Positions 37,296 through 45,547 of a DNA stretch of 64,000 nt are shown here, in pieces. The notes beneath the pieces are model-generated. The model was not told where the DNA came from. It worked only from the letters and a program-made list of their open reading frames with translations, and searched no databases. Every line of letters begins with the position of its first letter. The first letter of the stretch is position 1. Source of the DNA: Shewanella pneumatophori (GTDB lineage: Bacteria; Pseudomonadota; Gammaproteobacteria; Enterobacterales; Shewanellaceae); assembly GCF_023283895.1 (NCBI RefSeq), contig NZ_JAKILB010000001.1, forward strand, positions 248,001 to 312,000. Reading direction: 5' to 3'. The translations under genes were made by a program, and so were the position numbers.

Positions 37296-37604
37296 ATGAT
37301 AATCACTGAAGCTGCAGTTATTGCATTGAACCATTTAGGACGACCAGCTAGAGCTGATGAGATACATAGTGTTATTTTGACCCTTAAGTTAATGACGAAG
37401 GCTGAAGTCAGTACCTCTGAAGGTGTGCGGGTTAAAATGGAAATGTCTTGTGTAAACTCAAAAAGAAACGATAAAGCGAATAACTTGTTCTTTACACGAG
37501 TGAGTCCTGGCACCTTTGATTTACTGGAAGAGTTTAAGACAAAACCAAAAACTCCAATAACCATACTTGAAACCGTCGCTAGAAAAAGAAGGTTATCTCG
37601 TTAG
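37296..37604 (+). CDS. HARE-HTH (HB1/ASXL) domain protein, fourth gene of the RADAR operon
   Basis: The 102 residues match the HARE-HTH pattern: an N-terminal helix TEAAVIALNHLGRPARADEI, then helices ending in SVNSKRND-like text, and the hallmark FTRVSPGTFDL (residues about 66-76). This winged-helix fold is found in chromatin proteins and in bacterial restriction and DNA-modification systems, where it is proposed to sense modified DNA. AGAGG precedes the ATG, 9 bases past the membrane-protein stop, so it is part of the operon. It could link RADAR to phosphorothioated or otherwise modified DNA, but that is inference. It is followed by a hairpin and the converging methyltransferase gene. Confidence 0.75.
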   Translation: MIITEAAVIALNHLGRPARADEIHSVILTLKLMTKAEVSTSEGVRVKMEMSCVNSKRNDKANNLFFTRVSPGTFDLLEEFKTKPKTPITILETVARKRRLSR

Positions 37605-37625
37605 TGATGTTCTAAATGCGTTAAG

Positions 37626-37660
37626 GGCTATCAACATCGGTAAAAACGATAGCCTTTAAT
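37626..37660. terminator. Probable bidirectional terminator between the RADAR operon and the methyltransferase
   Basis: GGCTATC (37626-37632) pairs with GATAGCC (37648-37654) around a 15-base loop, then TTTAATTTT. It overlaps the last codons of the converging methyltransferase gene. Confidence 0.5.
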
Positions 37661-39661
37661 TTTAAACCCTTTTTGCTTTAGGCTTAACTCTAGCTTACTC
37701 AAGTTATTTGCTCCTAGGCTTTGAGTGACAACACTGGTCTTATTTAGTCTATTGTCAAAAGTTATTTGTTTATTGAAATCATCAAACGTTTTATCGAGAT
37801 ATTGGCTTTTGAATAACAGTGGCGGTCTTGCGTGCTCATCAACATAATCAAAAAAGTCTACATCAAGTTGCCACATTTTGACCTTGATACGCTCTCGCAG
37901 TGTCGGCAAGGGGCTAGTGTCGAAATTATCGTAGCCCATAAAGCTGACTTTGCCTGAGGTGATATGGATTTTTACGATGTCTATTTCGTCTAACTCCCCA
38001 TATAACTGAATGGCAGCGCCAACATAAACTCTCAGCAAGGCGGGTAGAAGCGGTAAGAATTGTTTATGCAGTTCTAGTGAGTGACCGTCGTTTAATTTAC
38101 TCGCTGGTAGCGTTTGATGCGCTTCAATACAGGCTTGCTCTATTTCTTGGGTATTAGCGATTCGGTAGAGTAAGGTTTTAGCTTCTGCTTGGGCAACTTT
38201 ATAGGTGTCGAAGAATACTTTTATATCTCGCTTCAGCTCATTGGGTAAGTGTGTATAGCCTTTGTGTTGTTCAAACTGACATAGAGCAAAATAAACCAAT
38301 AGGTCTTCTCGCCGAGTTGCAATTGCTGCTTCGAATACCGCAGTTGCTTGCTCACCTTGAACTTGTAGTAGCAGTTTTAGTGCTTTCTTGGCGTTTCCAA
38401 TCGCAGCGTTTATCTCTGGCGTTTCAGTAAATTCTTCTAAAGCGGGTAAACGACCAAGTTCTAAGCACTTGTCCCAAAACAGGTTAAGCAGCTCATGATG
38501 TTTTGTAAACAGCAGCCTTGCTTGTTCTTCACTTGTTGGAGTTGGCGTGGTTAATTGCTTCCATGAATGGTGGCGCTTAAAGCGCCCAGAAAGGAAACGT
38601 TGCTCTTCCAGTTTATCTTTAAATATGTAGAAAATACCGGGGGCAATGGCGATTGCGTTTTCATCAAGTGTGCGCTCTATATAGCCTTTGAGCTCTGATT
38701 GCGCATAATACTTTTGAAAGGTATTTATCGATGTAATGACACCGTCTTTATAGGGAGTGAACTGGCTGATGAATTTGTCATTGGCTAACATTGCAGAAAC
38801 GACAAGTAATTTTGTTGTAAGCTCCCAAGCGCTAAGGAGCGCTTCATCTCGCTCAACTTTGTCTTCAATCACATTAATGACAAAACCGATATTAACGAGA
38901 TCGGACTTTACCTTTTCTACTTCTGGTCGAAAGTTCGGGTCCCAGCCTAAAGCATCTAATCCATGTGCCTCCAGCTCTGTTAAATCATCGCCTCGACCGC
39001 AGCCATAATCAAAGATAGTATGTTCGCCATTAAGGTAGCCTTGCTTGGCGAGTTGCTTCATTGGGGCAGAGAGTTCATGCCTCACAATCGCAGTTTTATG
39101 GCGGTCAATACTTGTTACTGTTGTATTGCTTTGGTCTATAACTGCAGAGCTTCGAAATAATCGCCCGTCTACCAATGTATAGCCATGCGCTTCAATAGTG
39201 CGTAGCCAGCTTTGCTTGAAACCAATCATACGGCTATTTTGGTAGAGCCCGGCATTTTCTCCTTCTTCAGTGATTGCTTTAAATTCATCGAAACATTCAT
39301 GTTGAACGGGAAGCATGGTTTCTTTGCGGTGCAGGATTGGCGGATTGTCACCGTCTTTGTAGTCAACGATACGGTGGCTTAGTTTATTGAGGTCAACCGT
39401 TACGCTTTGAGTGAGTGATGGATAAGCTTCTGTGAAAAAGGTCGGGTAGGAGAGTAGCGATAGTCTGAATTCATTCCGTGATAACTTAACTATATGCCAC
39501 CCATTCGGATCTATTTTAAGTGCGCTGCCAACTGCAAGAATAAATTGAGTTAGGGTGTTATCTAACTCAGGAAAGCAGTCTTTATGTAGATAGATAGCTT
39601 CAGGTAGTTTCTTTCCTAAAGGAACAGAGCTAACGAGTTGATTAAATTTAGTTGCGTCCAC
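37631..39661 (-). CDS. DNA phosphorothioation-associated putative methyltransferase
   Basis: A 676-residue protein of the Dnd-associated methyltransferase family. The SAM-binding motif I is FDYGCGRGDD near residue 217, preceded by HKTAIVRHELSAP and followed by LDALGWDPNFRP and GFVINVIE, a Rossmann-type order. N- and C-terminal regions have no domain I can name. In other genomes this family sits beside dnd genes and its substrate is unproven. Here it is separated from dndBCDE by the RADAR operon and lies on the same strand as dnd. The GTG start is supported by AAGGAT 5 bases upstream. The family may methylate DNA or act in a paired modification step; I cannot decide. Confidence 0.82.
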   Translation of the reverse strand: MDATKFNQLVSSVPLGKKLPEAIYLHKDCFPELDNTLTQFILAVGSALKIDPNGWHIVKLSRNEFRLSLLSYPTFFTEAYPSLTQSVTVDLNKLSHRIVDYKDGDNPPILHRKETMLPVQHECFDEFKAITEEGENAGLYQNSRMIGFKQSWLRTIEAHGYTLVDGRLFRSSAVIDQSNTTVTSIDRHKTAIVRHELSAPMKQLAKQGYLNGEHTIFDYGCGRGDDLTELEAHGLDALGWDPNFRPEVEKVKSDLVNIGFVINVIEDKVERDEALLSAWELTTKLLVVSAMLANDKFISQFTPYKDGVITSINTFQKYYAQSELKGYIERTLDENAIAIAPGIFYIFKDKLEEQRFLSGRFKRHHSWKQLTTPTPTSEEQARLLFTKHHELLNLFWDKCLELGRLPALEEFTETPEINAAIGNAKKALKLLLQVQGEQATAVFEAAIATRREDLLVYFALCQFEQHKGYTHLPNELKRDIKVFFDTYKVAQAEAKTLLYRIANTQEIEQACIEAHQTLPASKLNDGHSLELHKQFLPLLPALLRVYVGAAIQLYGELDEIDIVKIHITSGKVSFMGYDNFDTSPLPTLRERIKVKMWQLDVDFFDYVDEHARPPLLFKSQYLDKTFDDFNKQITFDNRLNKTSVVTQSLGANNLSKLELSLKQKGFKIKGYRFYRC

Positions 39662-39705
39662 GCTATATCCTTAATTAGCTTACTACTTTATACATAACGT
39701 TTGAG

Positions 39706-39912
39706 TTAGTTACCTTTTAGCGTGAGTAAATAAAGGTAGGCATTGCCTTGCTTTTTAAATGTTAATTCACCACGTTCACGCTTATGCATAAGCTCACAGC
39801 CAGACAAACCAAAATGCTTCATGGCTTCTTTACTAGTAAGCCAAATACTAGGTTTATCACTTTGTTTACAGTCTGGCTGGTTATCTATCATCTTGGTATT
39901 TCTGATTAACAT
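39706..39912 (-). CDS. Small helix-turn-helix (excisionase/MerR-like) protein
   Basis: This 68-residue protein has a winged-HTH-like pattern (IWLTSKEAMKHFGLSGCELMH, then KRERGELTFKKQGNAYLYLL), as in excisionase-type DNA-binding proteins that place a helix and a wing against DNA. It is upstream of the methyltransferase gene and on the same strand, about 45 bases away, so it may regulate that gene or belong with it. No integrase is near. The call rests on a short pattern. Confidence 0.55.
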   Translation of the reverse strand: MLIRNTKMIDNQPDCKQSDKPSIWLTSKEAMKHFGLSGCELMHKRERGELTFKKQGNAYLYLLTLKGN

Positions 39913-39970
39913 TTATTAACTCACAAACCTCAGTTATAGCACTTTGGCTAAACGCTATGCCACTACAAAA

Positions 39971-40549
39971 CTAGTAATTAAGCTGTGTTAACAAGGATAA
40001 GGCGTTGTCTCCAATGGCTCGTTTTCCTGGTGTTCGTCGTCCTGTGACTTGATTGGTATTCATAAGCTGCACAAACTGGTTCATCTCAGGACCATAGCTG
40101 ATATGCAACGGCCGTGTTTTGCCATAATAGTAGATACGGTCGAACTTAAGGTTTTCAGCTATCCACAGCGCAACTTCTTCCATTTGTTCTGGCCTAGCAT
40201 CAACAAAAAAATCAACCGCTGCGCCAAGGCGAGGGCAGATTAGCACTCCTTTGCTATTTAGCTCGTGAGAGGCGTGCTGGTCTATATTTGGCGCAATATG
40301 TGGATTTTTATTTTTAGATATTGCTCTCGCTAATTCTGGCGAGCAAAATCCATAGGTGAGGGTGATTGGGCCAAACTGGTCAACGATAGGATCGAGAAGG
40401 TGTACTGCCAGTTGTTGTAATGCGCTCCAAGTCTCTTCTTGTTGCGGGATATTGGCTATTTTCGAGGGAGTAGCAGTTTCACCACAAATGATTAAGTCCT
40501 CAAAAAGAAAATGCTGACTAATATGCTGCTTTAAATCTCTATTTATCAT
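39971..40549 (-). CDS. Peptidase M15-like (D-Ala-D-Ala carboxypeptidase fold) domain protein of the dnd island
   Basis: A 192-residue protein with features that recall M15 peptidases: an LTYGFCSPEL block, HASHELNSKG, then GAAVDFFVD and a late LHISYGPEMN. The canonical SxHxxGxAxD and HxH motifs are not exact, so activity is doubtful. There is no signal peptide, which argues against a cell-wall role. It stands at the edge of the dnd/RADAR island and may be a defence-associated protein of unknown function, since M15-fold domains do occur in such islands. I prefer the ATG at 40549 to a TTG three codons upstream; no ribosome-binding site is clear. Confidence 0.5.
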   Translation of the reverse strand: MINRDLKQHISQHFLFEDLIICGETATPSKIANIPQQEETWSALQQLAVHLLDPIVDQFGPITLTYGFCSPELARAISKNKNPHIAPNIDQHASHELNSKGVLICPRLGAAVDFFVDARPEQMEEVALWIAENLKFDRIYYYGKTRPLHISYGPEMNQFVQLMNTNQVTGRRTPGKRAIGDNALSLLTQLNY

Positions 40550-40651
40550 AGCTGCCAATTTGCTTGAAATTTTTGTGATAATGGACGAAATGGAGTTTAT
40601 TTGCCTTACTAGTCTATACAGAGTTAGTCGCTATTGTTAAGGGAATATTTA

Positions 40652-41560
40652 ATGACTTTGTTTGTATTTTCGATACTTCTTATCGGTTTGCTTGGTTACT
40701 TAGCTCAAACAACTGGGTTATGTCTTGTTCGTGGTGTAAATGAGGCATTAGCCGGTAAACCAATGTTTCTATTTTCCATTGTAATGAGCGGCTCTTTGGC
40801 TTGGATTTCTATACTTATAGGTTACCTTGTTGATGTTGAAACACCTTTTATTTCCTATGAATATTCAATATTAGCAGTTGTTGGTGGCTTTCTGTTTGGA
40901 CTTGGGGCTTCACTTAATGGAGGATGTGGGGTCTCAACGATTAGCAAATTAGCCAGAGGTCAATTAGTGATGGCTTTGACAATTAATGGCTGGTTAGTGG
41001 GTTGGTTATTGTTAGCCTCATTCTCTCTTGATTATCGTATTTCGCCTTATCAAATTGAGCTTAGTCTACATACAGGGATTCTAGTCTGTATATCTGTTTT
41101 CATTTTGCTATGTACAATAAAAATGACCCTAGAAAATCGTAAGCTTTGGCTCAGCATGTTAGGCATAGGCTTATGTGCAGGTATCGTTTTTTTGCACGAA
41201 CCCAAATGGACTCCTAGCGGGTTGTTGAAGGATGTTAGCTTATCGCTTTGGTATGAAAAATCCGAAATCTGGCCTGATGATAGCCGTTTTATACTTATTG
41301 GAGCTTTAATAATTGGTATGCTCTTAGCTGCTTTGCATAAGAAAACATTTGACCTTGTAGCATTAACTAGCCGCAGTAGTTTGAAACATTTTCTAGCTGG
41401 TTGCTTAATGGGAGTGGGCGCTGCTATTGCGAGTGGTGGTAATGATAGCCAGCTTTTGCTTGGCTTGCCGTCACTATCACCAGCAGGGATCACAACTGTG
41501 CTTTGTATGCTAGCTGGCATTGCTGTGGGGCTTAAATTGTCTATGGTGCTTACTCGGTAA
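40652..41560 (+). CDS. YeeE/YedE-family membrane protein (sulfur-compound transport)
   Basis: This inner-membrane protein has several hydrophobic helices and the two half-repeats typical of the family: LFGLGASLNGGCGVSTISKL near residue 86 with its conserved cysteine, and a second copy near the C-terminus (LMGVGAAIASGGNDSQLLLG) in which the cysteine is absent. Members such as TsuA import thiosulfate; others bring sulfur species to sulfur carriers. I chose the ATG at 40652 because AAGGGA lies 7 bases before it. It is transcribed rightwards from the end of the defence island. Nearness to dnd suggests a sulfur link, but the gene could equally be ordinary core genome. Confidence 0.8.
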   Translation: MTLFVFSILLIGLLGYLAQTTGLCLVRGVNEALAGKPMFLFSIVMSGSLAWISILIGYLVDVETPFISYEYSILAVVGGFLFGLGASLNGGCGVSTISKLARGQLVMALTINGWLVGWLLLASFSLDYRISPYQIELSLHTGILVCISVFILLCTIKMTLENRKLWLSMLGIGLCAGIVFLHEPKWTPSGLLKDVSLSLWYEKSEIWPDDSRFILIGALIIGMLLAALHKKTFDLVALTSRSSLKHFLAGCLMGVGAAIASGGNDSQLLLGLPSLSPAGITTVLCMLAGIAVGLKLSMVLTR

Positions 41561-41624
41561 GCTGGTTTTGGTCAGTAGGTATGGCACTGAAGGATTAACC
41601 AACCTTATCAGCAGCAAAAAAAGC

Positions 41625-41695
41625 GTTCCTAGAGGCTGAAGTGAAGTTTAGATCCCAGCGATATACTCTAGAATCTAAACATTGCCTCTAGGAAC
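41625..41695. repeat. Long interrupted inverted repeat between YeeE and scoB
   Basis: GTTCCTAGAGGC (41625-41636) is an exact reverse complement of GCCTCTAGGAAC (41684-41695). Inside it, GTTTAGAT (41646-41653) pairs with ATCTAAAC (41673-41680). The whole folds as 12 bp, an asymmetric bulge (9/3), 8 bp and a 19-base loop. It lies between converging genes; it could be a bidirectional terminator, a non-coding RNA or a small mobile intergenic repeat. Confidence 0.7.
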
Positions 41696-41709
41696 TTGTC
41701 TGTTTGAGC

Positions 41710-42366
41710 TTAAAACTTCATTTCTGGTACATGGTCTGGCACGACCATTTCGCCGGCTGTCAGCTGGATTATCTCTTTAACACTCACCCCCGGGGCGCGC
41801 TCAACAAGGTGAAATTTGCCTTGCTTGATTTCGATGAGGGCGAGATCGGTTAATACGCGCTTGATACAGCCTTTGCCTGTGAGCGGTAGGCTGCATTTAT
41901 TGAGTAATTTAGATACGCCATGTTTTGAGGCGTGGGTCATGGTGACGATAATATTGTCGGCGCCAGCGACTAAATCCATTGCGCCGCCCATGCCTTTTAT
42001 TAGTTTTCCCGGGATCATATAGGAAGCGATATTGCCTTGTGTATCAACCTCAAATGCACCTAGTACGGTAAGATCAACATGGCCGCCGCGGATCATGGCA
42101 AAGGATTCTGCCGAGTCGAAAACTGCTGCACCTGTCTCCATAGTGACGGTTTGTTTGCCTGCATTAATCAGATCGGCGTCTAACTCTTCTTCATAGGGAA
42201 AGGGTCCCATGCCCAGCAGACCGTTTTCTGATTGCAACATCACCTCCATGCCTTGTGGAATATAGTTGGCGACTAGAGTCGGGATACCAATACCAAGATT
42301 GACGTAGTAACCATCTTGTAACTCTTGGGCGACGCGCTGCGCGAGTTGCTCTCTGGAAAGTGCCAT
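41710..42366 (-). CDS. scoB: 3-oxoacid CoA-transferase subunit B
   Basis: With subunit A it moves CoA from succinyl-CoA to acetoacetate, giving acetoacetyl-CoA and succinate. The catalytic glutamate motif is SENGLLGMGP near residue 42, which marks the B subunit. GIGIPTLVANY and AGKQTVTMETGA are also typical; length is 218. It follows scoA by 3 bases, so the two are co-translated. In this region it feeds acetoacetate from 3-hydroxybutyrate into central metabolism. Confidence 0.93.
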   Translation of the reverse strand: MALSREQLAQRVAQELQDGYYVNLGIGIPTLVANYIPQGMEVMLQSENGLLGMGPFPYEEELDADLINAGKQTVTMETGAAVFDSAESFAMIRGGHVDLTVLGAFEVDTQGNIASYMIPGKLIKGMGGAMDLVAGADNIIVTMTHASKHGVSKLLNKCSLPLTGKGCIKRVLTDLALIEIKQGKFHLVERAPGVSVKEIIQLTAGEMVVPDHVPEMKF

Positions 42367-42369
42367 ATC

Positions 42370-43110
42370 TTAAGCTCCTGTCGATGTGTGGAGTGTCGAG
42401 GCTGATGCGGATCTGCTTCGGGTGGTTCTTTGTTCAATCATTTTGCTAAAGCTGCCTTGAATAAGGCGATCGACATAGATCCCGGGGGTGTGAATTTCGT
42501 CTGGGTTTAACTCTCCAGCCGCGACTATTTCTTCTACTTCTACCACGGTTATTTTGCCGGCGGTGGCGGCGAGGGGATTAAAGTTACGGGCGGTTTTACG
42601 ATAAACAAGATTGCCGTAAGTATCGGCTTTCCACGCTTTGACGATGGCAAAATCGCCTTTGATAGCATGTTCAAGTATGTATTCTCGACCATTAAACTCA
42701 CGGGTGTCTTTACCTTCTGCCACTGGTGTACCAACACCGGTCGCTGTGTAAAAGGCGGGTATACCAGCCCCCGCTGCCCGCATTTTTTCGGCGAGTGTGC
42801 CTTGTGGCGTTAGCTCGACATCAAGTTCGCCTGACATCATTTGCGCTTCAAAGTTTGCATTTTCGCCTACATAGGAGGCGATCATTTTTTTTATCTGTTT
42901 TCCTGGCAGTAATACGCCTAGCCCATGCTCTGTTGTGCCGCAATTATTAGAGACCATGGTGAGTTGTTTGGTGCCTTTGTTTTTGATTTCATTGATTAAG
43001 TTTTCTGGTATGCCACATAAGCCAAAGCCACCAGCAATGACCGTCATACCATCTTCGAGCCCAGCCATTGCGTCTTGATAGCTTGTCACGAGTTTATTAA
43101 ATCCAGACAT
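42370..43110 (-). CDS. scoA: 3-oxoacid CoA-transferase subunit A
   Basis: The partner of ScoB in acetoacetate activation. The CoA-transferase family I signature is visible ([20 protein letters not shown] near residue 20), and [19 protein letters not shown] follows further in. I chose the ATG at 43110 since GGAG lies 9 bases upstream and the protein then begins MSGFNKL, as in homologues; an in-frame start 18 codons upstream would add an unlikely basic leader. A-B order with 3-base spacing is typical. The operon runs away from bdhA, so a divergent promoter region lies between. Confidence 0.93.
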   Translation of the reverse strand: MSGFNKLVTSYQDAMAGLEDGMTVIAGGFGLCGIPENLINEIKNKGTKQLTMVSNNCGTTEHGLGVLLPGKQIKKMIASYVGENANFEAQMMSGELDVELTPQGTLAEKMRAAGAGIPAFYTATGVGTPVAEGKDTREFNGREYILEHAIKGDFAIVKAWKADTYGNLVYRKTARNFNPLAATAGKITVVEVEEIVAAGELNPDEIHTPGIYVDRLIQGSFSKMIEQRTTRSRSASASTLHTSTGA

Positions 43111-43396
43111 AGATGCTTCTCCTCTAAGACTCGATGCGAGCCGTCTTTGTGCTTCTCTTTTCACTATTACTCAAAAAAACAGATGCTCATATGCTACTAA
43201 GGTGCCAAATAAATCTGCTGGCTGTTGCAGTAATCTGAATGGGTGATCGGATGGGGTTTGCGATATTGATATGGCTTATCAATCCAGTTTGTTGTTAGTG
43301 CTTTTTGCTATAGCTGCATAAAGTCGTTTAACGCCATCTTGATCATGCCTTATTTTAAATTGTCTGCCAGCACGCCTGTGCTGATGAGGAGTCTGC

Positions 43397-44179
43397 ATGT
43401 TAAGTGGAAAGGTTGCGTTAATTACAGGTTCAACAAGTGGGATAGGACTCGCGACCGCTCATGTGTTAGCTGAGCAGGGGATAAACCTAGTGCTACACGG
43501 GTTAATGAGTGATGTTGAAGGTCAGGCTTTAGCGCTGGAGTTTGCTGAGCGTTATCAAATAAAAACCTTGTTCGATAATGCTGATCTGCGTGACGCGGAC
43601 TGCATTGCGCGCTTTATGGATCGGGCCATAACAAGCTTAGGCACGATTGATATTTTAGTTAACAATGCCGGTATTCAGCATACCGAAGGGGTGGGCAGTT
43701 TTCCGCTGCAAAAATGGAACGATATTATTGCGATTAATCTGTCATCTGCCTTTCACACCATCCAACACTCATTACCCGGTATGCGCGAGAACCGCTGGGG
43801 CAGGATCATCAATATTGCCTCGGTTCATGGCTTAGTGGCATCAATTAACAAGTCGGCATATTGTGCGGCTAAACATGGCATTGTTGGCCTGACTAAAGTG
43901 GTAGCACTTGAGTGCGCCGAGCAGGGCATTACTGCCAATGCGATTTGCCCGGGCTGGGTCGATACGCCGCTGATTAATAATCAAATCTCAGATATAGCGA
44001 GTAAAAACCAAACCAGTTTTGAAGACGCCAAGTACCAGCTAGTCACGGCTAAGCAGCCTCTGCCAGAAATGTTAGATGCTAGGCAGATTGGTGAGTTTGT
44101 GCTGTTTTTATGTAGTGATAGCGCACGTGGGATCACGGGCTCGGCTTTACCTATGGATGGTGCCTGGACGTCACAGTAG
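43397..44179 (+). CDS. bdhA: 3-hydroxybutyrate dehydrogenase
   Basis: It oxidises (R)-3-hydroxybutyrate to acetoacetate with NAD+. It is a short-chain dehydrogenase of 260 residues: cofactor-binding TGSTSGIG near residue 10, NNAG near 90, catalytic SAYCAAKHG (Tyr-x-x-x-Lys) near 155, and CPGWVDTPL near 187. The text HLLNNAGIQ-like and SVHGLV stretches match the D-beta-hydroxybutyrate dehydrogenase subgroup. GAGGAG precedes the ATG. It is followed by thiolase after 75 bases, and the coA-transferase genes are divergent, so the pathway to acetyl-CoA is complete here. Confidence 0.9.
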   Translation: MLSGKVALITGSTSGIGLATAHVLAEQGINLVLHGLMSDVEGQALALEFAERYQIKTLFDNADLRDADCIARFMDRAITSLGTIDILVNNAGIQHTEGVGSFPLQKWNDIIAINLSSAFHTIQHSLPGMRENRWGRIINIASVHGLVASINKSAYCAAKHGIVGLTKVVALECAEQGITANAICPGWVDTPLINNQISDIASKNQTSFEDAKYQLVTAKQPLPEMLDARQIGEFVLFLCSDSARGITGSALPMDGAWTSQ

Positions 44180-44253
44180 CGTCGCTTTAAGTCACCAATA
44201 CCCAAACATGGACTGTATTAATCGCGAGTTGTTGAACCGCTAGGAGCTTATTT

Positions 44254-45438
44254 ATGTCATCGAATGATCCCGTTGTTATTGTTTCTGCTAAGCGCACCCC
44301 TATAGGAAGCTTTCTTGGTGGATTATGTCAGGCTCAAGTGACTGACTTAGGCGCAACAGCGATTAAAGCCGCGATTGCCTGTGCGGGAATAAAAGCCAAT
44401 GAGGTAGATGAAGTACTCATGGGCTGCGTGCTGCCAGCAGGCGCTGGTCAAGCGCCTGCAAGACAAGCTGCATTAAAAGCGGGATTAGCTGATTGCGTAG
44501 GGGCGACAACTGTCAATAAGGTGTGTGGCTCAGGGATAAAAACCTTAATGCAAGCTCACGATGCCATAAACGCCGAAAGCATTGAAGTGGCGATTGCTGG
44601 TGGTATGGAAAGTATGTCGAATGCGCCTTATTTGTTAGCGAAAGCCCGAGAGGGCTATCGCATGGGGCACGGTGAGCTCAAAGATCACATGATGTTTGAT
44701 GGCCTTGAAGATGCCTATCAAACAATGCCTATGGGCACACTTGCGCAAATTACCGCCGATAAGCAGCAAGTCAGCCGTGAAGCCATGGACGCGTTTGCGA
44801 TTCACTCTGCTAAAAAGGCCTGCTATGCAGCTGAAACAGGCGCTTTTTTAAATGAGATTGAACCTGTGGTGATAAGAACTCGCAAAGGGGATATCTGTAT
44901 TCGTCGTGACGAAGGGCCTGAACTGGTTAACCCAGATAAAATTCCTAAACTGAAACCCGTATTTGCCAAGTCTGGCACGATCACTGCGGCTAATGCATCG
45001 TCAATTTCGGATGGCGCGGCGGCGCTGGTATTAATGAAAGCATCTAAGGCTGAAGCAAATCATTTAATGCCTTTGTGCCGCATCGTAGCGTACGCTAGCC
45101 ACGCACAGGCTGCTGAAGATTTCACGCTCGCGCCTATTGGTGCAATCAATGCGTTATTAGACAAAGCGGGCTGGCAAAAGGAGGAGGTCGATCTTTGGGA
45201 GATCAACGAAGCCTTTGCCATGGTGACTATGTTGGCAGTCAATGAACTTGGGCTGGATAACAAAAAGGTTAATGTGAACGGTGGTGCCTGCGCCTTAGGG
45301 CATCCTTTGGGAGCAAGTGGCGCTCGAATAGTGGTTACCCTTATTCATGCGTTAAAAAATCGAGGACTGTCAAAGGGCGTTGCTGCGCTTTGTATTGGCG
45401 GTGGTGAGGCTGTGGCGATAGCGGTTGAAGTCCCCTGA
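44254..45438 (+). CDS. atoB: Acetyl-CoA C-acetyltransferase (thiolase)
   Basis: It splits acetoacetyl-CoA with CoA to two acetyl-CoA (or runs in reverse). It is a 394-residue thiolase with the three active-site blocks: NKVCGSGIKT (acyl-accepting Cys near 90), NGGACALGHPLGASG (His), and CIGGGEAVA (second Cys near 383). AGGAG lies upstream. With BdhA and ScoAB it finishes conversion of 3-hydroxybutyrate. The reverse direction would begin PHB synthesis, but no phaB or phaC is visible here, so breakdown is more likely. Confidence 0.92.
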   Translation: MSSNDPVVIVSAKRTPIGSFLGGLCQAQVTDLGATAIKAAIACAGIKANEVDEVLMGCVLPAGAGQAPARQAALKAGLADCVGATTVNKVCGSGIKTLMQAHDAINAESIEVAIAGGMESMSNAPYLLAKAREGYRMGHGELKDHMMFDGLEDAYQTMPMGTLAQITADKQQVSREAMDAFAIHSAKKACYAAETGAFLNEIEPVVIRTRKGDICIRRDEGPELVNPDKIPKLKPVFAKSGTITAANASSISDGAAALVLMKASKAEANHLMPLCRIVAYASHAQAAEDFTLAPIGAINALLDKAGWQKEEVDLWEINEAFAMVTMLAVNELGLDNKKVNVNGGACALGHPLGASGARIVVTLIHALKNRGLSKGVAALCIGGGEAVAIAVEVP

Positions 45439-45547
45439 TGCAGACTTAATAGATTGCGACATAGTGAGCCATAAATGGTACTGAACAAGCATTATTTTTG
45501 GCTGTAAATTGCTCAAGTAAACGTTTTAAGTAAAGGACAAGCAGAGT

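Noticed and set aside
37130-37564. 144-codon open frame antisense to the SLATT and HARE-HTH genes
   Set aside because: It crosses two genes with good family matches on the other strand and has no ribosome-binding site.
25275-40558. Genomic island with an integrase, tRNA junction or att direct repeats
   Set aside because: No integrase, tRNA or convincing flanking repeat was found by eye, so the mode of acquisition is unproven.
41050-41520. 156-codon open frame antisense to the YeeE/YedE gene
   Set aside because: It lies fully inside a clear membrane-protein gene and its translation has no family features; a shadow frame.
44254-45438. Thiolase as part of PHB synthesis
   Set aside because: No phaB, phaC or phasin gene is nearby, while four genes for hydrolysis and oxidation are; breakdown is more likely.
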